Source of the DNA: Ignavibacteriales bacterium
GTDB lineage: Bacteria > Bacteroidota > Ignavibacteria > UBA10030
Reading direction: 5' to 3'
Assembly: GCA_026390595.1 (NCBI GenBank)
Contig: JAPLFQ010000021.1
Location: 248,001-312,000, forward strand
DNA length: 64,000 nt
In this document: positions 43,267 through 53,256 of the stretch, one piece after another
Numbering within the stretch: position 1 is the stretch's first letter
Layout of the letters: each line of letters starts with the position of its first letter
Notes under the pieces: model-generated
What the model saw: the letters and a program-made list of their open reading frames with translations, nothing else
Told to the model about the DNA's origin: nothing
Databases searched by the model: none
Translations under genes and position numbers: made by a program

Positions 43267-44847
43267 CTATTTGCCTGAACGCTTCACCGGTTTCAGGAGC
43301 AGATCCTGGAAGTCAAAGCTGAAATCCGTCGCAGGTGAGACCGCTCTCATTTTCGCCTGATCGATACTCCCATCCGGATTAAGCGAAAATGTCACAAACG
43401 CATCCGCGCGGAGTTCACGATCCTTCCACCGGGCAATGAACGTATCAAACTGCCAGTGTTGGAGTTCCCCTTCCAGCGAAGGTGTATGGCCGAATCTCAT
43501 CATGAGCTTTCCATTCTCGGAAGCAACGGTGATGTCTCCGTACCACGGATCGGAGTACGTACCGGCGTAGGAAGCGAGAGGAAGAGAAGGACGAGAGGTG
43601 CTGTCTCGTTTACCCACAGTCATTTTTTCCTCCATCGCGGTCATGGAAGCCAGTCGTGCCTGCATTTTCTTGAACGCGGCAAGCCAGTCTTTCTTTGCTC
43701 CTCCGATGAATTCATCGAGTACATGATAAGTAATGGACTCAAATGCTTCACCTGACTCTTGATTCGTCAGCACCGCGACGCCCAGCTTGAGCTCCGGTAT
43801 CATCGCAATCTTCGAGACGTAGCCCGGAAGGCCGCCGGTGTGATGAACAAATTTGTAGCCGTGATAGTCGCTCACACCAAAACCAAGCGCGTAGCCGTTG
43901 AAATTGGTCCGTAGCGCCGAAAGCTCAGGCGGAGGATTTCCCGCCGGTATCGGAGTCACCATGCGCCATAGCTGGACGGTCGTCTGAGGAGAGAACAGCC
44001 TTGTGCCGCCGGAAACCCGCCCTGAATCAAGTTGAACAATCATCCATTTCGCGATATCCCTGGCGCTCGCGTTGATTCCGCCGGCAGGATTCGTATTGTC
44101 GCTCGTAAAGGGCTCGATAGGTCGCACCTTTCCGTCTACGCTTGCATGCGTCATCGCGACGTTCCCATTGCCGCCTGCGTCTGAATGCCGGACATTGCTG
44201 TCCGTCATTCCGAGTTTTGCAAGTATCCTCGTCGCAACAAAATCTTCCCAACTCAGTCCACTTATCGCTTCGATGACTTCGCCCGCAATCAGATAAAGAA
44301 CATTGTCATAGGCGTACGCACTCCGGAAGCTCTTCACCAACGGTATAAACTTGAGCCGTTTGGCAATTTCCTTCCTGTCGTACGTCGATCGCGGCCACCA
44401 GAGAAGATCACCGGCTCCGAGACCGAGTCCGCTTCTGTGCACTAGAAGGTCACGTATTGTGATTTCTCGTGTCACATATGGATTAGAGAGCTGGAACCAG
44501 GGGAGGTATTTCACCACCGGAGCGTCCCATTCCAGCATCCCTTCTTCGACGAGCAGCCCCAGCGCTGTTGCTGTAAACGCTTTGGTGTTCGAAGCGATGC
44601 CGAAGAGCGTCTGCTCATCAACTCTGGCCGCTTCTCCCATTTTGCGGACGCCATAACCCTTGGCAACGACTACCTTTCCGTCCTTCACAATGGCGAGAGC
44701 GAGTCCCGGCACTTCAAACTCCTTCTGGACGCTTTGGACAAACGCGTCGAGGTCCTTCACCACGATTTGGGCACAAACGTCGTGCAGTGAAAGGAACAGG
44801 CTTAGAGAAGACAGCGCCAGGATCCGCAGGCTGACAGGACTTTTCAT
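43267..44847 (-). CDS. Exported class C beta-lactamase-like serine hydrolase
   Basis: About 526 residues from ATG 44847 (GGAG upstream) with signal peptide SLRILALSSLSLFLSLHDVCAQ. The beta-lactamase domain has the SxxK motif in GIASNTKAFTATALG, YxN in SYAYDNVLY (YDN) and HTG in FVHHTGGLPGYVS. The C-terminal about 100 residues (PLASYAGTYSDPWYGDITVA) form the DUF3471-like lipocalin-type domain common in these hydrolases. Members are D-alanyl-peptidases or esterases in the periplasm; true lactamase activity is not implied. A promoter is recognised 50-80 bases upstream. Confidence 0.9.
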   Translation of the reverse strand: MKSPVSLRILALSSLSLFLSLHDVCAQIVVKDLDAFVQSVQKEFEVPGLALAIVKDGKVVVAKGYGVRKMGEAARVDEQTLFGIASNTKAFTATALGLLVEEGMLEWDAPVVKYLPWFQLSNPYVTREITIRDLLVHRSGLGLGAGDLLWWPRSTYDRKEIAKRLKFIPLVKSFRSAYAYDNVLYLIAGEVIEAISGLSWEDFVATRILAKLGMTDSNVRHSDAGGNGNVAMTHASVDGKVRPIEPFTSDNTNPAGGINASARDIAKWMIVQLDSGRVSGGTRLFSPQTTVQLWRMVTPIPAGNPPPELSALRTNFNGYALGFGVSDYHGYKFVHHTGGLPGYVSKIAMIPELKLGVAVLTNQESGEAFESITYHVLDEFIGGAKKDWLAAFKKMQARLASMTAMEEKMTVGKRDSTSRPSLPLASYAGTYSDPWYGDITVASENGKLMMRFGHTPSLEGELQHWQFDTFIARWKDRELRADAFVTFSLNPDGSIDQAKMRAVSPATDFSFDFQDLLLKPVKRSGK

Positions 44848-44895
44848 AGCAACTCCATTCGAGTGCAACAGATTGGTTCTGATGAAATCAACATC

Positions 44896-44926
44896 CGAAG
44901 CTACTGCACGAAAGAATCAAAGGCAA
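44896..44926 (-). promoter_or_regulatory. Bacteroidota-type promoter of the serine hydrolase
   Basis: Minus strand: TTG (in TTGCCTTTG), exactly 20 bases, then TAGCTTCG, one mismatch from TAnnTTTG. About 50 bases upstream of ATG 44847 and just after the anmK stop. Confidence 0.6.
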
Positions 44927-44946
44927 GGGAGTTCCGTGGCGGGACT

Positions 44947-46131
44947 CTACAGGCAGATCTTTCCGAGGACAACAGGTCTGCTCGCGCCGGTGACACCCGG
45001 CACGTTCGAAGGATGCTCGCAAATGGTCTCGTTGGCAAGTATCGCAAAGCAGACTGCCTCCTTCGCGTCGGAGGAGAAACCGATGGATTCGATCTTCTCG
45101 ACGGGCACGGGATCGAAGAAATCCTGCAATCCCGACATGATTGAGCGGTTGTGGGCGCCTCCACCGCTGACCAGAACCTCGTCGGCGATCATTCTCTTTT
45201 CGATGAACCGCTGGTACTGATCGAAGACCGACAAAGCCGTCCAGCGAGTGACCGTGGCGATCAGATCCTCGTTCTCCAATGTGCGTCGGTGTTTCAGGAT
45301 CTGCGGAAGGATCATGGTTCCAAACATTTCCCGGCCGGTCGATTTTGGAGGCCGCTGTTTGAAATACGGATGGGCCATCAATTCTGAAAGCAGACCCGGC
45401 GAAACCCGGCCGCGTTGAGCCACGTTTCCATTTTTGTCAAACTTCTTGCCGTAGAGTTTGATCATCAGGGCGTCGATGACCATGTTCGCCGGACCGGTAT
45501 CGAACGCAACGACATCGTCAACCGAGCATTTCCTGGGGAGCGCTGTGAAATTGGCTATACCGCCGAGATTCAGAAGAATACGGTTCTTTGTTTTCGATCA
45601 AAACATCAGGTAATCGAAATACGGAACAAGCGGCGCGCCCTGGCCCCCGACAGCCATGTCGCCAGTCCTGAAATCACCCACTGTCGTGATGCCGGTAAGC
45701 TTCGCGATGCTTGATGGATCTCCGATCTGGAGTCCCGACCTGATTGTTTTCCCGAAAACCCGCTTCGACTGGGGAAGATGATGGACAGTCTGTCCGTGTG
45801 AACCGATGAGATCGATGTCGGCGAGATCGATGCGTGCTTTGCGTGCGATCTTCTTTACCGCATCCGCAAAAAAGTGGGCGATCAGAATGTTCAGTTCGCA
45901 TAGAAGGTCGACGCTGCCCGTGCCGGGCAGTGAGTTCTGCAGAATCAGGAAGCGAAGACCGGCGGGATAGGGATAGGTGCCAAAGGCGATTTGGGTAAGA
46001 CGAGTATCCACGCCGCTGCCGCTCACCCGGACGAGCGCAGCATCGATTCCATCTGCCGATGTGCCGGACATAAGACCGACGATAAGTTTCGTTTTCTTCT
46101 CCTGAAGCGAGAAGAGTCGGGATTGCTTCAT
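44947..46131 (-). pseudogene. anmK: anmK (anhydro-N-acetylmuramic acid kinase) with in-frame stop
   Basis: The frame from ATG 46131 to the stop at 44947 spans 394 codons, near the usual 370-390. It is broken only by a TGA at 45598-45600. The part before it has KLIVGLMSGTSADGIDAALV (phosphate loop), LIGSHGQTVHHLP and GDFRTGDMAVGGQGAPLVPY. After the TGA the same frame continues with KNRILLNLGGIANFTALP and AFDTGPANMVIDALMIKLYG, ending with the family's C-terminus. The TGA replaces what is usually Arg or another residue in the YLLFR-type segment, as one C-to-T change (CGA to TGA) would do. AnmK phosphorylates 1,6-anhydro-MurNAc in peptidoglycan recycling. If the TGA is real the gene is inactive, but the rest is undamaged, so it is recent or an error. 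Confidence 0.88.
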
Positions 46132-46344
46132 GCCGCGATTCCTTCTTATGTGTAGGTGCGACCAGGGAATCTCTTGACCAAAAGCTCACGACGCCGCCGT
46201 GCCTCAACGATCAACTTGCGCTCCAGGCACCCTGTCGGATTTCCACTCCCCAGCTGAAATCAAGATAGAGATATTACAATCCTGTTTCACAGAACGGTTC
46301 ATCGCCCGATGACTCCCGTCAGCTCATTTCCTGATCACTAAAAC

Positions 46345-46371
46345 GCAAGCGCCCCACGAGGGGGCGCCTGC
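46345..46371 (-). terminator. Rho-independent terminator of the outer-membrane protein gene
   Basis: Minus strand: GCAGGCGCCCC pairs with GGGGCGCTTGC (one G-T pair) around a 5-base loop, followed by GTTTTAG. It lies 50 bases downstream of the stop at 46421. Confidence 0.75.
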
Positions 46372-46420
46372 ACAATTTCAATTTCCGGTCCGGCGTTTCT
46401 ATTCCGGCAGCACCGGCTAA

Positions 46421-47020
46421 CTACAAGCTTAGTCCGACGTACAGTGAGATGACTTTGTTGTACATCTTGAGCTTCCCGTCTTTGTCCAACGCCGACAAAC
46501 CCATGTTGTAACGGGCATCGATTCTGAGGGCAGTGAAACTGAGCCCGATTCCTACCACAGCGCTGAGATCACTCTTGGCCATCGCATCTTTGATGTCGCG
46601 TTCACCGGGAAGGAGGCCTCCTTCTTGCTTCGTCTTTGCGCTCAGGAGGGTGCTGTACATAGGCCCAGCGTATATCGAGGGGCTTATAGCCGGCACGGGC
46701 AGGCTGAACTTCACCAGGACAGGCACGTCGATGTAGGTATACGTATCAGTGTACGTAACGCTGCCGGCTTCCGTCTTTGCTCCCTTCATACTATAGAGGG
46801 CGTTCGCCTCGAACGAAAACGGTCCCGGTATGTTCAGCTCAAGAAAGATTCCTGCCGCGTAGGTGGAGACGCTTTTGACGTCCTTGGAAACGTCACCGCC
46901 TGAGACGGTAGCAAGATTCAAACCGCCGATGAGACCTTTCGACAGACCAACACCAAGTTGTGCGTAGCCGGTCGAAACAACGATTGCGAGGAGCAGGATC
47001 AACAAGAACGTTTTCTTCAT
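46421..47020 (-). CDS. Small outer-membrane beta-barrel protein (PorT-like)
   Basis: 199 residues with a signal peptide (KKTFLLILLLAIVVSTGYAQ). GGAGG precedes the ATG. The rest reads as eight to ten short amphipathic strands typical of the outer-membrane beta-barrel family (OMP_b-brl_2): GVGLSKGLIGGLNLATVSGG, YAAGIFLELNIPGPFSFEAN, YIDVPVLVKFSLP, SPSIYAGPMYSTLLSAK and DARYNMGLSALDK, ending in ISLYVGLSL. The function is probably structural or porin-like. It has its own promoter (47111-47141) and terminator, so it is monocistronic. Confidence 0.85.
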   Translation of the reverse strand: MKKTFLLILLLAIVVSTGYAQLGVGLSKGLIGGLNLATVSGGDVSKDVKSVSTYAAGIFLELNIPGPFSFEANALYSMKGAKTEAGSVTYTDTYTYIDVPVLVKFSLPVPAISPSIYAGPMYSTLLSAKTKQEGGLLPGERDIKDAMAKSDLSAVVGIGLSFTALRIDARYNMGLSALDKDGKLKMYNKVISLYVGLSL

Positions 47021-47110
47021 GGTGCCTCCGTGGTTTGTTGTTCAGTGATCTGCGAATCAAACATTTTCGTACACAATGGACAGGAAAATCTGAGCTGTGA
47101 GTCTGTTCTA

Positions 47111-47141
47111 CAAAGCTACGGCAGATCGGAGAGAAAGGCAA
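47111..47141 (-). promoter_or_regulatory. Bacteroidota-type promoter of the outer-membrane barrel gene
   Basis: Minus strand: GTTGCCTTTC, with TTG exactly 20 bases before TAGCTTTG (perfect TAnnTTTG). About 90 bases upstream of ATG 47020. Confidence 0.78.
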
Positions 47142-47260
47142 CAGCTGCGGGATTCAAAGTGAGCGGGGTCATATTCCGCAGGCAAAGCGTAAGAAATCCC
47201 CGTCGGCTGTCATTTCGAGGTGCTGAGCATCGGGAACCTGGACGATGGGGCTTTTCGGAC
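47131..47260. repeat. Dispersed intergenic repeat, copy 1
   Basis: Starting with the perfect 18-base word GAAAGGCAACAGCTGCGG also found at 53249-53266, and continuing with looser similarity: CGTCGGCTGTCATTTCGAGG here against CGTCGACGGTCTTTCCCAGG there, then GGGAACCTGGACGATGG against AAACCGGGACGACCAGG. TGTCATTTCGAGG resembles a dispersed repeat word common in FCB genomes. The first bases coincide with the promoter's upstream half. Confidence 0.5.
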
Positions 47261-47374
47261 ACAATGTAGATTGTTGTATTCAGACTCGGATAGATCGATC
47301 GCCTCCAATTATCACCATGAGGGCTGCAATTAGCGCTCCCAATCCTAACGTAGAAACTCGTCGCCTTCATTTAC

Positions 47375-50300
47375 CTATCGTAGGAGAACCATCTTCCTGG
47401 TGTGTGTATAGGTGCCCGCTTGTATTCTATAAAAGTAGATTCCGCTCGACACATTTCCAGCGTTCCACACGGCCTCGAACCGTCCCGCAGAGAGTTCAGA
47501 CGAGACGAGTGTGGCAACTTCGACACCGAGTGCAGTATATACTTTCAATGTGACGAATGACGTATGCGGGATATCGAACTGGATTCTCGTCGATGGATTG
47601 AATGGATTTGGATAGTTGTGGTAGAGCGCGAATTCCGAAGGGACTCCATCAAGTCTTTCTGCTTGCGTGGTACGTATCGTCGAAAATTGCCCGGCTGCGG
47701 ATACGAGCTTCAGACTGTCGTTGAGAGTCGCGATGACACGCCAATAGTGAGTCTTGTCCAGGCTCAGCGGACCAATCGGAGTTGTCACGGAACTCAGGGT
47801 GTTCACGGTCAGCAGGACTGGAGTGAAATTCGCATAGTACGAGACCTGCACCTGATACGACACAGCGTTCGGTACTCCTGTCCACGTGAGTGCGGGAGTC
47901 AGTGATACGTTTTTTGCTCCGTTCGACGGTACGACAAGATTCGATGGGAAGAGCATCGGACCGCCCCCGTCATTCGTCTTATACAGTCCACTCCCCACCG
48001 CCCAGACTTTCGCCGTATCAAGGCAATGAAGGGCATAGAACGAGCCTGTCGACCCAGTGCGCTGCAAGCCCCATGTTGTGCCACCATCGGTAGTCTTCAT
48101 GACAGTTCCATTCCATCCAACTGCCCATCCCCGGGACGCGTCAATGAAGCGAATTCCCGTAAGCCAGTTCAGCGTCGGAGGAGATTGACTCACCCATGAC
48201 GCTCCCCCGTCCGTGGTCTTCAACATCCTTGCATCTGCGCCGACAGTCCACCCAAGTTGTGAGTTGAGGAAGAAGACATCCATGAGATATGCAAATGCAT
48301 CTATTGCCTGTGAGATCCATGTAGCACCGCCATCCGTCGTCTTGAAAACAACACTAGCGCCAACAACGTACGCCCTCTGAGGATCGATCGCATCCACTCC
48401 ATTAAGGTAGGTGGTTGTTGGCACGGTTTGAGAATTCCAGGATGACCCACCGTCCGTCGTCTTGAGCACGAGACCGTCCTGTGTCACAGCCCATCCGGTT
48501 TGAGTATCGACAAAATCTATGTCTTTTATGTCTTGCGCAGTCCCACTTGTTTGTGGCATCCATTGAGTCCCCCCGTTGGAAGTTTTGACGATTACCCCCT
48601 TGGACCCTGCTGCCCAGCCAACGGACGAGTTAACGAAGCATATAGAATAAAGCACCGAGGACGTGCCCGACGTTTGCGTCGTCCACGAGCTTCCGCCGTC
48701 TGTCGTCTTCAGTATGTCCCCGCTGTAGGTACTCATCCAGCCAAGAGATTGATCGACGAACGTGACTGACATGGACAAGCCGTAGGTCCCCGATGTCTTG
48801 ACCCACCCTGTCGCACTGGTGACAAAGCTCCACGCACCGGCCCATTTGCAGGTCCCGGTGCTGTCTGTTGCGTTCACGCGCCAATAGTAGGTGGTATTGG
48901 CGATCAGACCTGTCGCCGGGCAAACCGTATCTGCCACGCTCTTATCGAAAAGCAGGGCTGAAAAATCAGCCGTGCTTGATAGTTGCACTCGATAGGAAGC
49001 TGCGCCAACCGATCGATTCCATCGTAACGTACTGTTCAGCGGCACACTCACCGATTGGTTGGGAGGAGCAGCCAACGAAGGCATGGGGGGACCCACTATA
49101 ATGGTTGTGAATTTCCAGGTCGTGGAGTAAGCACTAGACATTCCTCCGACAGAGGCACGTACATGCCAGAAGTATTCCGTGCTGGCACTGAGGCCATTGG
49201 CGAGGTATGAAGTGTCACTCACCGTTTGATCGATGAATGTGGATGCGAAACTTTGAAGGGTTGAAATCTGCATCCGGTAGGAAGTTGCATCCTCGACCCT
49301 GTTCCAATACAATGTAACATTGCTCGGCGTGCCTGTGGAGTTGTTTACCGGACCGCAGAGAAGTGGAGCCGAAGGCGTCAGAGACTTTGTCTTGAAACTC
49401 CAGACTTCCGACCAGTTGCTGATACCGTCGTTATCGTACGCGGCCACACGCCAATAGTACTGCGTTTCAGTTGACAAGCTGGCGAGAGTAAAAGAAGCGG
49501 ACAGAATCCCCGAAGAGTCGATCCATGTGAAGCCTTCGTACCAACTATACCTGCACACCTGAACTCGATAGGACGTGGCATTGCTCACTGCCGCCCAGCT
49601 CAGAGTTGGATTCAAACCTACAGAGGTTGCTTGATTCGCTGGTGCAAGGATCAGTGGTGTAGAAGATCCAACTCCCGGCGATTTCGTTGCCTTGAGGATG
49701 GTCGAAGATCCGACGGCCCATCCAGTTGAATCATTGACAAAGCACAAACCGTAGAGATAATTGGTCGTACCTGATGTTCTTGTTTGCCACGTTGCTCCAC
49801 CGTCCGCGGTATACACCATTGCCCCGCTGGTCCCCACAGCCCAACCTCTGAGTGAATCCAGGAACCAGAGTCCTTTGAGGTCGGCGTTGGTCCCCGCCTC
49901 ACTCCACAGCCAACTCACCCCTCCATTCGTCGTGCGATAGAAACCCCGTTGTGCGAGCACCCAGCCTTTCTGAGGACTGGTAAAAAACATATCCGCTGTG
50001 TACGATACGGTCGTGTTCTTGACCCACGTGGCGCCTCCGTCAGAGCTTTTGTACACTCCATTCCTGTCGACAGCCCAGACGGTTGAACCATCGAGTGAAA
50101 AAACTGAATAGACATATTCGGAACTTCCCGTGCTGGATGCGAGCCACGTCGAACCCCCGTCCGTCGTTCTGAGCACAACACCACCACCTGCAGCGATCCA
50201 CCCCTTTGAGGGATTCAGGAACCGGACGCGATTGAGAGTTTGTGTCACTCCGGTCGCTTGACTGATCCATGTGCTGCCTCCGTCCCGAGTGACGAACAAT

Positions 50301-52678
50301 TTGCCGGACTCACCAGCAGCCCAACCCGTCAAACTGTCGGCGAAGAATACTGAATTCAGGTAGACACTTCCTGCTCCATTCTGCACATTCCAATTCTTCC
50401 CTCCGTTGGACGTCTTCAGGATCACACCGCTGTTTCCGACAACCCACCCTGTCGATGGTGTGACAAAGTGAACACCCATGAGGTATGCATAACTACTGAC
50501 AGATTGATTTCGCCACGTGATGCCCAGCGTTTCGAATCGTTGGACCTTGCTCCAGAAACTTGTCCCGCCGCTGTATTCTGCACGAACCCGCCAGTAGTAG
50601 GTGGCTGTAGGTTCCAGATTTGCCACAACGTACGCCGTGTCCGCAATGCCGCTCTTGTCAACAACGGCTGAGGAAAAGCTAATTGAATTTGAGATCTGCA
50701 GTCGATATGTCGAAGCACCGACTGACCGGTTCCACTGAAAGCTTGTGCCGGACAGGACCCCCAAAGCGTTCGGTGCCGGTGTCACCGGCTTGGGAGTGAA
50801 CATCGCCGCCCCTCCTCCGTTATTTGTCTTCAGCACTGCACCATACGCGGCAATCCATGCAACAGACTCACTCACAGGATGGATACCGTAGAAGGACGAA
50901 GAAGAGGTGGCATTTGTGGATTGCAGACCCCAAGACTTCCCGCCGTCAGTCGTTTTCAAGATCGTCCCTTCGTAACCGACTGCCCACCCTGTGCTCGTGT
51001 TTGCGAATCCCACAGAAACGAGCGTGGTAGTCGCCCCGCTTACCGCTGAGACCCAGGTATCTCCAGCATTGGTTGTCCGGAGGATGGTGCCACTGTCGCC
51101 AACGGCATATCCAGTCGAGGCATCGAGGAATCGGAGAGCATTAAGCTTACGCGAACTTGGAATAACTTGCTCCGACCAAACCCGCCCACCATCAAGAGTC
51201 TTCACAATGACTCCCTCATAGGGGTATGCCCCTTTGTAGCCTGCCATCCAACCGCTGTTCTTGTCAACAAACGATACTGCACCGAAATACTGACCTGAGC
51301 TCGTCCAGGTTTTCGTCCAAGATTCTCCCCCATCATCTGTCCTGAATACATTCGTTGAGCCGACAGCCCAACCGGTTTGTTTGTCTACAAACGACGCAGC
51401 TTGCAGATAGTCGGTTGTTCCGCTGTTCTTTAGTATCCACGTCGTCCCCCCATCTGTCGTCCTTAGGATTGTACCATTCGTGCCAACCGCCCAACCATCG
51501 AGGCTACCGATAGCACACAGGCTGTAGAGCCAGGTTGAATTCCCCCCCGAAAGGCTCTGCCAGCTCGCTCCACCGTCGGTCGTTTTCAGAATCGTTCCAC
51601 CTTCCCCGACCGCTATGCCAAGCTGAGGAGAAGAAAGTGCGACAGAGATAAGATTCTTGCTCGTCCCGCTGGCGACGGACGTCCACGACGTACCACCGTC
51701 TGTTGTTCTCAGAATAGTACCAGATGGCCCAATGGCGATCCCCTTTTGATTATCGAAGAAACATACCGAACTAAGCCGCACAGTTGTACCACTTGTTTGT
51801 GTGTTCCACGTCGTCCCCCCGTCCGCCGTCTTCAGTATCGCTCCGCCTTCCCCCACGATCCATCCCGTGTTCGCATCAACAAAATGTACTCCGTCTAACC
51901 AGTTCGTCGTGGGAAGAACGCCTACCCCCCATGTCTGGCCTCCGTCGGTGGTCTTCCAGACAGAGCTGCGTTTCCCCTGGATGTTCGTCGAAATTCCGTA
52001 GAAGATATCATCCGTGATTGAGATATAAGAAGCCGTGATCCCTACCGCCCATCCCAGGAGGCTGTTGGCAAATGAGACCTCCTTGACCCAGGAAGTTCCG
52101 AGGCTGATATTGCTCCAGGTCGAGCCCGCGTCCGTCGTGCGCAAAATCTGGCTGCCACTCCCAACAACAACCGCAGTTGTTGAGCCCGTGAATTGGATGT
52201 CTTCGTAGAAGCGTAATCTGGTTTCGCTGACGGGCGCAGTCCATGTCGCGCCTGCATTGGTGGAACGTATTATCTTGCCGTCCGACCCCACTGCGCACGT
52301 GATGCTGCCTGAGGTAGCGATGGCGTACAGAGTCTTTGCAGTACCCGAAGGGACTGACTCCCATGTCGATCCGCCGTTTGTGGTTTTGTACAGCACTCCC
52401 GAGGATCCGACGACCCAGATAGTCGATGCATCGACAAAGCGAACATCATTCAAAGTCTCGCTAATCTGGAAATGCTGTTTCGTCCAGGTCACACCGGCAT
52501 CAGTTGAACGTATCACCGTGCGATTCTCGCCAACCACAAGAACTGTGTTGGCATCTTGAGCATAGAGGCTTGTCATGGAACTGATCGGAGGCTGGGTTGT
52601 GGTAGTCCACCCCGCCTGGCGAGAGAAAAGTTCTTCTGAACAGAAAAGGAACAGGCCGAGAAGCAGTAGTTTCTTCAT
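47375..52678 (-). CDS. Giant T9SS-secreted protein with YCF48-like repeats and Fn3 domains
   Basis: About 1767 residues from ATG 52678, with GGAGG seven bases upstream, and signal peptide MKKLLLLGLFLFCSEELFS. Repeats of about 43 residues carry the word TTDGGxTW (TTDGGTTWILKNSGTT, TTDGGASWQSLSGGNST) and a GWAVG strand (SLDGWAVGTNGTILRT), as in YCF48/BNR-like beta-propellers. They occur in three blocks. Two groups of fibronectin-III-like domains separate them (SVGASTYRLQISNSISF, TATYYWRVRAEY; VSNATSYRVQVCRY; VGAASYRVQLSSTADF). The C-terminus has HNYPNPFNPSTRIQFDIP and the T9SS type A sorting domain ending HTRKMVLLR. It should be exported across the outer membrane and attached to the surface. 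The sequence offers no catalytic motif; adhesion or binding is inference. Confidence 0.93.
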   Translation of the reverse strand: MKKLLLLGLFLFCSEELFSRQAGWTTTTQPPISSMTSLYAQDANTVLVVGENRTVIRSTDAGVTWTKQHFQISETLNDVRFVDASTIWVVGSSGVLYKTTNGGSTWESVPSGTAKTLYAIATSGSITCAVGSDGKIIRSTNAGATWTAPVSETRLRFYEDIQFTGSTTAVVVGSGSQILRTTDAGSTWSNISLGTSWVKEVSFANSLLGWAVGITASYISITDDIFYGISTNIQGKRSSVWKTTDGGQTWGVGVLPTTNWLDGVHFVDANTGWIVGEGGAILKTADGGTTWNTQTSGTTVRLSSVCFFDNQKGIAIGPSGTILRTTDGGTSWTSVASGTSKNLISVALSSPQLGIAVGEGGTILKTTDGGASWQSLSGGNSTWLYSLCAIGSLDGWAVGTNGTILRTTDGGTTWILKNSGTTDYLQAASFVDKQTGWAVGSTNVFRTDDGGESWTKTWTSSGQYFGAVSFVDKNSGWMAGYKGAYPYEGVIVKTLDGGRVWSEQVIPSSRKLNALRFLDASTGYAVGDSGTILRTTNAGDTWVSAVSGATTTLVSVGFANTSTGWAVGYEGTILKTTDGGKSWGLQSTNATSSSSFYGIHPVSESVAWIAAYGAVLKTNNGGGAAMFTPKPVTPAPNALGVLSGTSFQWNRSVGASTYRLQISNSISFSSAVVDKSGIADTAYVVANLEPTATYYWRVRAEYSGGTSFWSKVQRFETLGITWRNQSVSSYAYLMGVHFVTPSTGWVVGNSGVILKTSNGGKNWNVQNGAGSVYLNSVFFADSLTGWAAGESGKLFVTRDGGSTWISQATGVTQTLNRVRFLNPSKGWIAAGGGVVLRTTDGGSTWLASSTGSSEYVYSVFSLDGSTVWAVDRNGVYKSSDGGATWVKNTTVSYTADMFFTSPQKGWVLAQRGFYRTTNGGVSWLWSEAGTNADLKGLWFLDSLRGWAVGTSGAMVYTADGGATWQTRTSGTTNYLYGLCFVNDSTGWAVGSSTILKATKSPGVGSSTPLILAPANQATSVGLNPTLSWAAVSNATSYRVQVCRYSWYEGFTWIDSSGILSASFTLASLSTETQYYWRVAAYDNDGISNWSEVWSFKTKSLTPSAPLLCGPVNNSTGTPSNVTLYWNRVEDATSYRMQISTLQSFASTFIDQTVSDTSYLANGLSASTEYFWHVRASVGGMSSAYSTTWKFTTIIVGPPMPSLAAPPNQSVSVPLNSTLRWNRSVGAASYRVQLSSTADFSALLFDKSVADTVCPATGLIANTTYYWRVNATDSTGTCKWAGAWSFVTSATGWVKTSGTYGLSMSVTFVDQSLGWMSTYSGDILKTTDGGSSWTTQTSGTSSVLYSICFVNSSVGWAAGSKGVIVKTSNGGTQWMPQTSGTAQDIKDIDFVDTQTGWAVTQDGLVLKTTDGGSSWNSQTVPTTTYLNGVDAIDPQRAYVVGASVVFKTTDGGATWISQAIDAFAYLMDVFFLNSQLGWTVGADARMLKTTDGGASWVSQSPPTLNWLTGIRFIDASRGWAVGWNGTVMKTTDGGTTWGLQRTGSTGSFYALHCLDTAKVWAVGSGLYKTNDGGGPMLFPSNLVVPSNGAKNVSLTPALTWTGVPNAVSYQVQVSYYANFTPVLLTVNTLSSVTTPIGPLSLDKTHYWRVIATLNDSLKLVSAAGQFSTIRTTQAERLDGVPSEFALYHNYPNPFNPSTRIQFDIPHTSFVTLKVYTALGVEVATLVSSELSAGRFEAVWNAGNVSSGIYFYRIQAGTYTHTRKMVLLR

Positions 52679-52761
52679 GGGAATGCCTCCAATGTCCATT
52701 GCACACAATTTGTCAGAGATCTTCCATGAACCGGGAAAGCCCCTGGCCATCCAGGACTTCA

Positions 52762-53148
52762 TCAGGTTGCCTGGTTCAACGTGTTCATAGAGTGCCGAAT
52801 GCCTGAACCGTTCCGCATGCTGTATTCGGTGCGCGGATACGAAACAGTAGGGAACTTCTTAACCGCGGTAGGAATCGATTCGCGGCCATAGATAATTTGG
52901 AGGATCTTGCCGCGCTCAGCATCGAGGTCGCCATAGAGGCGAAGGGTCGTGGTGTACACGCTCATTATCACAGGCAGTCGCAATGCTGGCAACATATCGA
53001 GCTTCAGCTTTCCAGATGCGATGCTGTAACGAATGAGCGGAAGTGCCAGGATGCAGCACAAGAGTACAAACTTACGAAGATTGAGAGGAGTAAAGGTCCG
53101 GTCGAGGATCAAATGAAGTGCTTGCTTATGCGTAGAGGTGGACTTCAC
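52762..53148 (-). CDS. Possible small protein with a hydrophobic segment (uncertain)
   Basis: 128 codons from GTG 53148, with AGGTG five bases upstream. It has one hydrophobic stretch (KFVLLCCILALPLIRYSIAS) and otherwise no recognisable domain. A promoter lies at 53226-53256, about 80 bases upstream, and the large T9SS gene begins 84 bases after its stop. Either this is a real small membrane protein cotranscribed with that gene, or the region is only a long leader. Composition is not clearly coding. Confidence 0.35.
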   Translation of the reverse strand: MKSTSTHKQALHLILDRTFTPLNLRKFVLLCCILALPLIRYSIASGKLKLDMLPALRLPVIMSVYTTTLRLYGDLDAERGKILQIIYGRESIPTAVKKFPTVSYPRTEYSMRNGSGIRHSMNTLNQAT

Positions 53149-53225
53149 AGTACACCTGCTTAATGAAAAGCGTCAATTACCGACTACGGTGCGAGGAGGG
53201 GGACGGATCAGGTGCTTCCGTGATG

Positions 53226-53256
53226 CAAAACTACACTTCTTCAAACTGAAAGGCAA
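53226..53256 (-). promoter_or_regulatory. Bacteroidota-type promoter upstream of the giant T9SS gene
   Basis: Minus strand: GTTGCCTTTC, with TTG 20 bases before TAGTTTTG (perfect TAnnTTTG). It reads towards 53148 and the T9SS gene at 52678. Confidence 0.75.

Noticed and set aside
45598-45600. Selenocysteine or read-through at the anmK TGA
   Set aside because: The family has no selenocysteine there, the position is normally Arg or another common residue, and no hairpin follows that I could support.
48000-52500. CRISPR-like repeats
   Set aside because: The regularly spaced repeats are coding (TTDGGxTW words of the YCF48-type protein), have about 130-base period and vary as protein repeats do.
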